A DNA stretch of 47,721 nt from a virus. Within the stretch, counting starts at the first letter, position 1. Each line of letters opens with the position of its first letter. The DNA is taken from IMG/VR virus record IMGVR_UViG_3300042556_000968, positions 1 through 47,721 of that record, one strand, 5' to 3'. A program made the position numbers and the translations under genes. The notes beneath the pieces were generated by a model. It was not told the DNA's origin. It saw only the letters and a program-made list of their open reading frames with translations, and did not search any database. Below, piece by piece: positions 1-7,384 of this stretch.

Positions 1-114
1 GACTAAACGAATAGTGTGTTTGCCCGGAGCTGGTTTCCAAAGTTCTACTTTCTTTGAAGTTGTGCTTTGTAGTTTGTTCAGTCTACCTCTGATTGCGTCT
101 AAATTAATAGCCAT
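1..114 (-). CDS. 32: gp32-like single-stranded DNA-binding protein, N-terminal part
   Basis: Only the first 38 codons are in the window; the frame stays open through base 1. The N-terminus begins MAINLDAIRGRLNKLQ and continues to a VELWKPAPGKHTIRLV stretch. This short leader followed by LWKP.PGKH.IRLV is how many T4-type gp32 homologues begin (family knowledge); the region leads into the OB-fold core. gp32 coats single-stranded DNA in phage replication, recombination and repair. The ATG at 114 is preceded by about 240 bases without a gene that hold three promoter candidates, which fits a protein needed both early and late. The zinc-binding core and acidic C-tail lie outside the window, so the assignment rests on the N-terminus alone. 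Confidence 0.72.
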   Translation of the reverse strand, partial: MAINLDAIRGRLNKLQSTTSKKVELWKPAPGKHTIRLV

Positions 115-181
115 TGTTTTACGTTTTAAGAGTTTATGTTTTAAGGTTTTATTTAGGTGAGTTTCCTTCACCCTCTAGGTA

Positions 182-191
182 TATAAATATA
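182..191 (-). promoter_or_regulatory. late-type promoter motif upstream of gp32
   Basis: The minus strand reads TATATTTATA, the same motif found before most structural operons here. It lies 68 bases before the gp32 ATG, farther than the usual 24-27, leaving a leader of about 60 bases. There is no exact TTTG 20 bases further upstream; the four bases there read ATTG. Its role as a promoter is inferred from its recurrence. Confidence 0.5.
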
Positions 192-200
192 AAGAGATTA

Positions 201-232
201 CAAATATACAACAATTTATTGGACTTTCCAAA
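201..232 (-). promoter_or_regulatory. host-type promoter (TTTG-N20-TATATTTG) for gp32
   Basis: The minus strand has TTTG at 232-229, a 20-base spacer and TATATTTG at 208-201. This matches the Bacteroidota housekeeping sigma consensus (-33 TTTG, -7 TAnnTTTG). It is the middle one of three tandem promoter candidates before gp32. Confidence 0.6.
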
Positions 233-291
233 TCTTTTTTGAAGTATATTTTATAACCAAATTACGCATTTATATGGGTTTGAGATTTACT

Positions 292-323
292 CAAAGATAC
301 GAAATATTCCTGATATTACCAAA
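292..323 (-). promoter_or_regulatory. host-type promoter (TTTG-N20-TATCTTTG) for gp32
   Basis: The minus strand has TTTG at 323-320, exactly 20 bases, then TATCTTTG at 299-292. The same pair of boxes with the same spacing precedes the DNA polymerase gene. The -33 box lies directly after the T-run of the upstream terminator, so the end of one unit and the start of the next are packed together. Confidence 0.65.
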
Positions 324-355
324 TAAAAAGGGAGAATTTTTAGTTTCTCCCTTTT
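324..355 (-). terminator. rho-independent terminator after the 358-1152 gene
   Basis: On the minus strand GGGAGAA (351-345) pairs with TTCTCCC (336-330) around an 8-base loop, followed by a run of five T (329-325). It sits a few bases after the stop codon at 358-360, so it ends the 358-1152 transcript before the gp32 promoters. Confidence 0.8.
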
Positions 356-357
356 AG

Positions 358-1152
358 TTATTTTTTAATCATTGATGTTAGTTTCGTTGATTCTTGCTTT
401 TGTTCTAATCCTTTCCTATTTGCTTTTGCTAATTTACCAGCATATAATAATGCATCTTTTGGATTTTTGAATGATTTATATGATTGTTCAATTTTATCTA
501 AATCCATAGAAGGTCCTTCAAATGATACATTATATGTACCACCATCATTGCCAACAAATATACTATTTTCACCATCTGCTAAACCATACTGAATATTACC
601 ACTACCAAAATCTACTTCAGCCATACCATCCACACCCAATACATCATTTAAATAATTTCTTACATCATCTGCGGATTCCGAACTCATTCTACCATCGCCA
701 TCAGTTTTTTTCCAATTTTTAGAATTAATGTTTAGAGTTGGTTCTGATTTGGGAGCTTGTAATTCTCCATCCAATAACATATCAATTAACTTAATAGCAA
801 AATCTAAAGATTTATCATCTTTGCCAACATTCATCTGAACTAATTTATTTCTATCTTTGATAATTTGCTTTCGTGCTTTTGGTTCATTAAAATCTGCTGT
901 ATCATTATCTTTAGGAGCATCACCACCTCTATCTTTTGCATAATCTCCACCAAACATATCATTTGGTTTTATATCTGCTTTAGGTTCATCGCCTTTTTTA
1001 TCTGTAGGGTCTAAGTGAGTACCAGCTTTCATAGCCGCATCTTTGTTTTGTGCATTTTTGAAATAAACCAACTTTCCAGTTTCTTTACTTCTTGCTACCA
1101 ATTTAGGGTCTACGTTAGCTTCTACTAACTCTTTTAATCTAATGTTTACCAT
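358..1152 (-). CDS. hypothetical acidic, probably virion-associated protein
   Basis: 264 residues. I do not recognise a family. Residues 1-12 (MVNIRLKELVEA) form a short amphipathic helix-like start resembling that of the 1383-residue protein at 2551-6702. Residues 45-100 are rich in Asp, Lys and Pro and look disordered (DPTDKKGDEPKADIKPND). The middle (about 95-135) is helical, and residues about 140-215 are Gly/Asp-rich with probable beta strands. The C-terminus is basic (TKLTSMIKK). There is no signal peptide or membrane segment. It is transcribed alone, from a promoter whose -7 box is only about 17 bases before the ATG, and ends in a strong terminator. The leader-like N-terminus and hydrophilic composition would suit a capsid-packaged protein, but that is inference. 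Confidence 0.6.
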   Translation of the reverse strand: MVNIRLKELVEANVDPKLVARSKETGKLVYFKNAQNKDAAMKAGTHLDPTDKKGDEPKADIKPNDMFGGDYAKDRGGDAPKDNDTADFNEPKARKQIIKDRNKLVQMNVGKDDKSLDFAIKLIDMLLDGELQAPKSEPTLNINSKNWKKTDGDGRMSSESADDVRNYLNDVLGVDGMAEVDFGSGNIQYGLADGENSIFVGNDGGTYNVSFEGPSMDLDKIEQSYKSFKNPKDALLYAGKLAKANRKGLEQKQESTKLTSMIKK

Positions 1153-1168
1153 TCTTTTTACTTTATAC

Positions 1169-1202
1169 TATAAATATACAACTTTTTTATTAATTTACCA
1201 AA
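1169..1202 (-). promoter_or_regulatory. composite promoter (host -33 box plus late-type -7 motif)
   Basis: The minus strand has TTTG at 1202-1199, a 20-base spacer, then TATATTTATA (1178-1169). It therefore satisfies both the host consensus (TTTG-N20-TAnnTTTa) and the late motif. The ATG at 1152 follows the motif by 17 bases, so the leader would be about ten bases long. Confidence 0.6.
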
Positions 1203-1204
1203 TA

Positions 1205-2047
1205 TTACGCTAATAAATGATAATATTCTTTAAAGTGTTTAATTCTGTCTGCCAATCCAATAGTTCCACCATTTACTCTTTTAGTAATAGATGTTACAAC
1301 TGCATCAGTAGCACCACCATCAGCCATTTTGTGTAATCCATTTTTAGAGAAGAACCAAGCTGCTGATAATAATGCGTAAGATGATGCTACCTTATCAGGG
1401 TTTGCTGTCATATCTTCACCAATTGATTTACCAAATGCAGTGTAGTTATCTTTACCTGTTAATTGAATATATCCTCTACCTCTAAATTTATAACCGTCAC
1501 CACTTGCTTCAGTTCCGTTACCCATTCTATTTGCATATACTTTAGATGCAATTTTTTGTGGTTGTCTAGCATATGGAGTTGCAGCTGCTTCAGTTGGGAA
1601 GTATTTCTTAAAGATACCATTCAAACCTTTTGCTGAATAGTTTAAGTTTTCTTGTGTTGCTCTAAAACCGCCACTCTCATGTCCGCATTGTGCTAAGAAG
1701 TGTGCCAATCTTAATGGAGTATTGATTTGAAACTTAGCTGCCGTATCAGGAATCATTGCGATTACTGCATCAGGAATATGTCCTTTTAATTTATCTAATT
1801 TCAATCCACCTACTGGTGCTATTGGTGCAGCTGCTACTGGGGTTGGTACGGATGTTGTTGTTTCACCCATAATTTTTGCCCAAGTTGATGGTCCTACGAT
1901 ACCATCTGCAGTTAAACCATTCTTTGCCTGCCATTCTTTTACAGCTGCTTCAGTTTTAGGCCCAAAGTTAGTTACAGCCGGCTCAATACCCAGCTTTTGT
2001 TGCATTAACTTTACGTTTTCGTTATTATCTCCTTTTTTTAATAACAT
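1205..2047 (-). CDS. endolysin: peptidoglycan-binding domain plus GH19 glycosidase
   Basis: 280 residues. Residues 1-61 are a PG_binding_1-type cell-wall domain (helical, with the VGPSTWAKIMG end). A Thr/Pro/Ala linker spans 62-82. Residues about 84-280 are a chitinase-like glycoside hydrolase of family 19, with the catalytic Glu in QCGHESGGF (Glu124), a second acidic residue in TQENLNYS (Glu133) and the substrate-cleft signature GRGYIQLTG (190-198). It should cleave peptidoglycan glycan strands at the end of infection. There is no signal peptide, so release would need a holin or the injection machinery; no holin is visible nearby. It follows the 2056-2487 gene by 8 bases and is likely cotranscribed with it from the motif at 2514. 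Domain order and motifs make the assignment secure. Confidence 0.93.
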   Translation of the reverse strand: MLLKKGDNNENVKLMQQKLGIEPAVTNFGPKTEAAVKEWQAKNGLTADGIVGPSTWAKIMGETTTSVPTPVAAAPIAPVGGLKLDKLKGHIPDAVIAMIPDTAAKFQINTPLRLAHFLAQCGHESGGFRATQENLNYSAKGLNGIFKKYFPTEAAATPYARQPQKIASKVYANRMGNGTEASGDGYKFRGRGYIQLTGKDNYTAFGKSIGEDMTANPDKVASSYALLSAAWFFSKNGLHKMADGGATDAVVTSITKRVNGGTIGLADRIKHFKEYYHLLA

Positions 2048-2055
2048 AATAAAAA

Positions 2056-2487
2056 TTATTTAGATTGTCCTTCCGTAACTTCTTTATTTCCTTCACCGAA
2101 ATCAATTACCTCAAAAACTCTTGTCTGAATTTTCTTAGTTCCTTCGGCGTTTGTTAATATGATTGAATTTTTAAACTTCTGCCAATTGATGACAAAAGAT
2201 GTATCTAACACTCCACCATTTTCCTCTTTAACTAATTCGTTAAGAGCATTTATAGTGTAAAGTGAATTAGATTCTTTCTTTCTATGTATTAGGATTGTAT
2301 TTTCCAACGGAGTTTCAGGTTGGAAAGCGGTATCTATATTATATGTTACAAATAATTCCTCTAAATTGGACTTGTTTTGTAGTATGTATATATAATTGTA
2401 GACTATATGATAAGTCTCTCTAATTTGTTGTAGAGTGTTTTGTAGCTCCTCTTTTGTTGTAAATGTACAAAGTAACTGTGTCTTCAT
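2056..2487 (-). CDS. conserved-looking phage protein of unknown function
   Basis: 143 residues, starting MKTQLLCTFTTKEELQ. The first half alternates beta strands and helices (residues 1-60, with a Tyr/Ile-rich YHIVYNYIYILQNK stretch). The central stretch TILIHRKKESNSLYTINALNELV is basic then helical, and is followed by GVLDTSFVINWQKFKNSIILTN. The tail is acidic. It resembles uncharacterised proteins I associate with T4-type marine phages, but I cannot name a family. It is the first gene of the lysis unit: the late-type motif lies 27 bases before the ATG and the endolysin follows after 8 bases. A lysis-timing or late regulatory role is possible but unsupported. Confidence 0.7.
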   Translation of the reverse strand: MKTQLLCTFTTKEELQNTLQQIRETYHIVYNYIYILQNKSNLEELFVTYNIDTAFQPETPLENTILIHRKKESNSLYTINALNELVKEENGGVLDTSFVINWQKFKNSIILTNAEGTKKIQTRVFEVIDFGEGNKEVTEGQSK

Positions 2488-2513
2488 TCTTCCTCTTGTT
2501 TCTTTTTATTACC

Positions 2514-2523
2514 TATAAATATA
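2514..2523 (-). promoter_or_regulatory. late-type promoter motif for the lysis unit
   Basis: The minus strand reads TATATTTATA, 27 bases before the ATG at 2487. The -33 position has TTTT rather than TTTG. Part of the recurring set described in the findings. Confidence 0.6.
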
Positions 2524-2550
2524 AAAAATCAAAAGGAAGGGTAAAAACCA

Positions 2551-5500
2551 TTATTTATCATGTTCTTTACAACAATCAGCAAATCCGTCGTGAATACTTA
2601 ACTCTAATTTCCAACTACCACCATACATAATACCATCAGGTCTACAATTTATTTCACCAATAGGTATTGTACGTTCGCCGTTATCGGTAGCGTAAGCTAA
2701 TGTAGGTTCACCCTTATAATCAACAATTATTAATTTTTCAACAACATCTTCAAATTTTTCAGCTCCTAAACATTTAGTAATAGTGTCTTTATCTAAGTTA
2801 ATACCACCACCTTTTTCACCTAAAATAGCCCACTCTTTACCTTCCATAAGGTCTTTTAATGGAAATTGGGTTGATATGTTTTCTAAAAGAGCCTTTTTGT
2901 TATCATTATCACGTATTAAATATTCCAATACTGCCTTAGAATGGTCATGTGAGTTTTTAGTCAGTTTTTTCTTATAACCAGCAACAGTTGTGTTAGTTCC
3001 TAATGTATTTATCACACCATTCATTAAAGCTACATTCAATTTTTGAACATCTTTTGAACTAGTAATACCCATTTCAGCAATTGCCGCAGAGTAGTTTTCA
3101 GGAGTTGATAAATCATATTCTGCTAAAGTATCAAGAGTTTTCATTAACTCCATTGTATATTTGTCACCTTTCTGATTTAAATCTTTTGCAATTTGGGCAC
3201 ATACCTTCTTTCTTTCGGCAGGCTTCATATTTAAATAGTTCGTTAAAAACTCATCTCGTTCAGCTACAACTTTCGGATTATCCATAAGTTCTTTATGTAA
3301 CTTAGCTTGTCTAATTACCGCTTGCTTTGGATTTGCTTCAGCTGGTATCTTATCCTCATATCTATCTTCAATTTCTCTCATACTTTTGTTTAGTTGAGTT
3401 TTTCTTTCTTTGATAGTCATAGGTCTTTCATTACCTCTTTTATCGGTAATTTTATAATCGCCTGCAGGTGCGTTATCTTCAAGACCATTATAAGAATCCA
3501 ACTCATTACCAAATCCAGCATATTGTGCTTTTTCTTCCGGCGTACCCCATCTCAATACTGTAGTTGCAAAAACTCTACCTGTTGTTGAATTAAATGCGTT
3601 TACTTTTTTACTTTTTTTCAAAGATGGTTGAAGCCACTTTTGAGTTCTACTACCATCCTTACTAATACAATCAACCATAGTATTGATATCAGTAGATTTA
3701 CCTTTATCTCTTTTATAGTTTTTAACACCTGCTGCTTGGGCTTCAGATGGTATATCCCAAAAGTTTGTTTTAACTTCATGACCACCAGGACAATCTTTTG
3801 CTATCTTTCTATGAAATGCTACACAAGAGTCTTGTGCCGAATTTACCCATGCTGCCGTTAATGCGGATGTATTACCACCAGCTTTAATTTGCTCTCTTAA
3901 ATAATTAAAAAATGCATTTCTTTGATTTTCATCTTGTATAGTAGCTCCCATTAAAGTAACTAATTCACCTAATGTAGAATCTAATGTACCAGCTCCAGCT
4001 GCATCAGTTAAATCGGTTATTGTAAATGGTCCTTTTGCAAAGTTTAATGCATTTGCTAAAACTGACATATACTTTGATGGAAACTTTACCTTTCCTTTTG
4101 TAACACCCATAGCTTTATATATGTCATCAACTTTAACAGAGTTTATTTCCTTTGCTTTCATAGCTTTTAATCTCTTAACTCTATCATCATGCTTCATACC
4201 CGGTTCACTAAATTTAGAATCGGTATTATATGTTTGTTCAACTTTAGCTGATATATCTCCTTCCAATCTATCATCATAATTTACACTAGAAGTCTTAGAT
4301 GATGCTTTAGATGTAGCTTTTGTTTGGTCTTTTGGTTCAATTACATTTACAGTAACATTCTTACCACTTGGAGTTGTTTTATTTACAGTCTTTTCAAATA
4401 ATAAGTGCAACCATTTTTCATCTCCCTCTAATAAAAATCCATTTACTATGCTTTCAGTTTTAACATATTGTGCAGGTCCATCTGGAGTATCTGAATAATA
4501 ATTTCCACCAATAGGATATATCACTCCACCTGGCTTTTCATCTGCAGGCTCTGGTTCAGGTAATTTTTCTGATGGTTTTTCTTTTTTACCATTTATAATA
4601 TCATCAACTAAATCAGCATGCCCATCTCCAGCAACTACAACCGGTATCTTTCCATTAGAAGATATTTCGTTTTGCTTTTTTATAATGTTTAAATCTCTTG
4701 CTCTATTAAATGCAACTTGAACATCATTAACCTCTGTTTCAGTATCACCATTATCGTCTGGGAATGACAATCTATATAATGTATCTTTATCTTGCTCCGT
4801 TGGAGTATTCCAATTTTCTATTGGAGGGAATCCAGCTTCTTTAGCTGCATCTTGTAAGAATTGTTTTCCTTCCTCATCTAAAAATTTAGATGGACTCATT
4901 GTATCAGTACCTTCACCCTGTCCAATCATACTAGCCCAATTACCAGCTTTGATTTTAGTTTGTGAAAGACCAGTTTGTTCTTCTTGTGACTTATATAAAT
5001 TTGATTCCGGAGTGTGTACATCTAATTCATCACCATCCCAAGTATCTATTTTTGCTCCTAATTTTTTAAATTCTTCTGATGCATGTATTTGTTCATCATT
5101 AAATTGTAATTCACCACCATCACCGGTTCTACCACCTTCACCTACAAATACAATATCTTTCCATCTTTCTTTTGGTATAGTTGCTTTAACTTGATTTACA
5201 ATATCATCTATTGCTTTTTCGTTTCTATGTGGTACTCCATAAAGTTGGCCACCTCCATCAAACTGAATTGTTTTTACATCAATACCAGATGATTCACCTT
5301 TAAATGTTTTAATATTTGATTCAGGATTATCATTATATGGTTTTAATTCTGCAGCCATTGGTTGAGTTGTCTCAGGCTTATTAGCATCTGCTTTTTTAGC
5401 CGCAATACCCATATCTTCTGCAAACTTATTCGCCATTGGTATTACATCCTTAATATCACTATCAATTACATTAACCTTCATTTGTATTTGAGAATCAGGA

Positions 5501-6702
5501 TTTGCTGCGTTATATGCTGCTATTGCTGCCCAACGATGATGACCATCTACTACATATCCATCTCTACTTACATAAATTGGTGCGGTAATGTCTGGGTTCT
5601 TTGGGTCTTTTTCTAATGTCCCTAACATACCAACTACTTTAGCACCAACTAATTCATTTTGAGTTGCTTTTAATTTATCAGCTGGTATTTCAGTTTGAGT
5701 AACCTTAATACCTTTTTGATTTAACATTTCTTTAAATACCGGTTCAGTATCTACCTCACCATCTTTATTAACCGGCATATCTGCTGCTCTACTACCAGCA
5801 ATTGCTTTACCTTTGAATTGTGGCATTTCCTCTCTTGGAATTCCTAAGTTATCATCACAATATAAGTTTGTACCCGGTACAGTTATTTGACAAAGATTAA
5901 TGTTTGGTATTTTTTCACCATTAGCTTTTGCATCATCAACTATTTTTTTAACTTTTTGAATATCAGTATTAAATTTAGCTAAATCTCCAGAATCTATTCC
6001 GTCTGGTATATCAGAACCGCCGCCAAACACATTCGGGTCAGCTTGTGGCATTTCCTTTGCTACGTCTTGTGCCTCTATTGGATTAAACTTAGCATCTAAT
6101 GGATTTGTTTCATCTTCTGCTTTTTTATCTGCTGCCGCATCTTCTTTATCAGTCTTTGCTAATTTAGCACTTGCGGCTTTTTCTCTATCTAATCTAGCAG
6201 CCATAGCCGGGTCCACTTCAGGATCAAACATGGCAGCTGCCTGTTTCATTTTATCTTCTTCACCTCCCGCTTGAGGAGCTTCATCTTCTTTACCACTTGG
6301 TTTTTGACCTGCTAACTCCCCACTCTTACCATCTTTCTCACTTCCTAAATCCTGCATTGCTGCATCTTTCTCAGCTGCATCTGCTGGTAACAATTTCTCT
6401 GCTGCTATTCTACCGGGATGGTCTTTTGGTAATCTCAATAAGTTACCAACAATACCTTCGGCATCTTCACCTTTGGCATTTTTATATTTAATTGATTTAT
6501 TAAGAATTGGATTGGTAAATTGTTTACCATCAGCTTCAGTAAGAGTTTGTATTAATTCGTGTTTAATTTCATTCAATCCCATTTCGGAAAGAACGGCTGA
6601 TAACTCATTAATATGCTTTGGGTTATTTGGATTTGGTTGGCCATCATCTATTCTATATGCCCATTCTACCAATATCTCATTAATTAATTCTGATAAAGTC
6701 AT
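2551..6702 (-). CDS. giant polyvalent protein with ParB-like motif, probably packaged in the virion
   Basis: 1383 residues. It opens with a leader-like MTLSELINEILVEW, then a long disordered Lys/Glu/Ala/Asp-rich segment (about 95-210). Residues about 375-395 hold VSRDGYVVDGHHRWAA, the DGHHRW signature of ParB/Srx-fold domains. A second segment (about 480-560) is rich in Gly and Asp (VFVGEGGRTGDGGELQF), and VVVAGDGHADLV follows near 700. Residues about 960-1060 contain CVAFHRKIAKDC, KSTDINTMVD and QPSLKK, a D...xLKK arrangement that could be a PD-(D/E)xK nuclease; this is tentative. The C-terminus is Cys-rich (CRPDG, ADCCKEHD). Several unrelated enzyme-like domains joined by disordered linkers is the hallmark of phage polyvalent proteins that are injected with DNA. 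Its ATG overlaps the nuclease stop (TAATG), so the two are translationally coupled. Confidence 0.65.
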   Translation of the reverse strand: MTLSELINEILVEWAYRIDDGQPNPNNPKHINELSAVLSEMGLNEIKHELIQTLTEADGKQFTNPILNKSIKYKNAKGEDAEGIVGNLLRLPKDHPGRIAAEKLLPADAAEKDAAMQDLGSEKDGKSGELAGQKPSGKEDEAPQAGGEEDKMKQAAAMFDPEVDPAMAARLDREKAASAKLAKTDKEDAAADKKAEDETNPLDAKFNPIEAQDVAKEMPQADPNVFGGGSDIPDGIDSGDLAKFNTDIQKVKKIVDDAKANGEKIPNINLCQITVPGTNLYCDDNLGIPREEMPQFKGKAIAGSRAADMPVNKDGEVDTEPVFKEMLNQKGIKVTQTEIPADKLKATQNELVGAKVVGMLGTLEKDPKNPDITAPIYVSRDGYVVDGHHRWAAIAAYNAANPDSQIQMKVNVIDSDIKDVIPMANKFAEDMGIAAKKADANKPETTQPMAAELKPYNDNPESNIKTFKGESSGIDVKTIQFDGGGQLYGVPHRNEKAIDDIVNQVKATIPKERWKDIVFVGEGGRTGDGGELQFNDEQIHASEEFKKLGAKIDTWDGDELDVHTPESNLYKSQEEQTGLSQTKIKAGNWASMIGQGEGTDTMSPSKFLDEEGKQFLQDAAKEAGFPPIENWNTPTEQDKDTLYRLSFPDDNGDTETEVNDVQVAFNRARDLNIIKKQNEISSNGKIPVVVAGDGHADLVDDIINGKKEKPSEKLPEPEPADEKPGGVIYPIGGNYYSDTPDGPAQYVKTESIVNGFLLEGDEKWLHLLFEKTVNKTTPSGKNVTVNVIEPKDQTKATSKASSKTSSVNYDDRLEGDISAKVEQTYNTDSKFSEPGMKHDDRVKRLKAMKAKEINSVKVDDIYKAMGVTKGKVKFPSKYMSVLANALNFAKGPFTITDLTDAAGAGTLDSTLGELVTLMGATIQDENQRNAFFNYLREQIKAGGNTSALTAAWVNSAQDSCVAFHRKIAKDCPGGHEVKTNFWDIPSEAQAAGVKNYKRDKGKSTDINTMVDCISKDGSRTQKWLQPSLKKSKKVNAFNSTTGRVFATTVLRWGTPEEKAQYAGFGNELDSYNGLEDNAPAGDYKITDKRGNERPMTIKERKTQLNKSMREIEDRYEDKIPAEANPKQAVIRQAKLHKELMDNPKVVAERDEFLTNYLNMKPAERKKVCAQIAKDLNQKGDKYTMELMKTLDTLAEYDLSTPENYSAAIAEMGITSSKDVQKLNVALMNGVINTLGTNTTVAGYKKKLTKNSHDHSKAVLEYLIRDNDNKKALLENISTQFPLKDLMEGKEWAILGEKGGGINLDKDTITKCLGAEKFEDVVEKLIIVDYKGEPTLAYATDNGERTIPIGEINCRPDGIMYGGSWKLELSIHDGFADCCKEHDK

Positions 6703-7346
6703 TATTTTTTAAATTTAAATCCAGTTAGTTTTTCTATATCAATTACATCTACTTGATTGTTATGTATCCCATCGGGTTTAGATGTATCGTTATCAAAAAG
6801 AAACGCCATCCATTCTTTACTTTTTACAATATAAATTACTTTCCAACATTGTTTTGGAACTGCTACCTTACCAACACCAATTGTTTTTGCTACTCCGATA
6901 TTACCACACCATATTTTTACCGAATCTTGTTGTCTAGCTAAATCTCTTTCCATTGTTTCAACCGATTTCCAATCACCAGCATTTAATCTATGATACTGTG
7001 CAGCCATATTTGAATAATAGAACGATTCGTCCTGTATTGCTGCCGTTTGACAAAGATTTTCTGCAGCTGGCATCATATGTCCTCTATCAGTTCCACTTCC
7101 CACATAATCAGCTCCCAAATTTGTTTCTTTTGGTAACAATGGGTCTGGTTTAAAATTATCCTTTCTAGCCATTGGAGTTGGGCATCCTACTTTAGCTTTT
7201 GTAATCCACCATTCCACCATTACTGGATATTTTTTTGATTTAGAATAGTGCGATGTGTAATTGGTATGTTTTAAAACCACCACATCTTGAGCTACTCCAC
7301 TTATTAAAATAAACAGGAAAGGAAATAAAACTAAAATTTTCTTCAT
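6702..7346 (-). CDS. secreted DNA/RNA non-specific endonuclease (DRGH, beta-beta-alpha-metal)
   Basis: 214 residues from the ATG at 7346. Residues 1-20 (MKKILVLFPFLFILISGVAQ) are a signal peptide. The catalytic motif TDRGHMMPAAE has its His at 90, and YYSNMAAQYHRLNAGDW (about 110-126) supplies the metal-binding Asn and the Asn-Gly-Trp signature of the NucA/EndoG family. Such enzymes degrade DNA and RNA without sequence preference. The frame is open back to 7412, but the late-type motif at 7371-7380 would then lie inside the gene, whereas it lies 25 bases before 7346 as for other genes; the signal peptide also begins there. The downstream 1383-residue gene overlaps by one base. A secreted nuclease could destroy extracellular DNA or act in the periplasm during lysis; which is unknown. 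Confidence 0.88.
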   Translation of the reverse strand: MKKILVLFPFLFILISGVAQDVVVLKHTNYTSHYSKSKKYPVMVEWWITKAKVGCPTPMARKDNFKPDPLLPKETNLGADYVGSGTDRGHMMPAAENLCQTAAIQDESFYYSNMAAQYHRLNAGDWKSVETMERDLARQQDSVKIWCGNIGVAKTIGVGKVAVPKQCWKVIYIVKSKEWMAFLFDNDTSKPDGIHNNQVDVIDIEKLTGFKFKK

Positions 7347-7370
7347 ATTATAGCACATTTTTGTATATAC

Positions 7371-7380
7371 TATAAATATG
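7371..7380 (-). promoter_or_regulatory. late-type promoter motif that fixes the nuclease start
   Basis: The minus strand reads CATATTTATA, 25 bases before the ATG at 7346. It lies just beyond the stop codon of the polymerase gene, so the nuclease and the 1383-residue protein form a unit separate from the polymerase. Confidence 0.6.
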
Positions 7381-7384
7381 GTTG

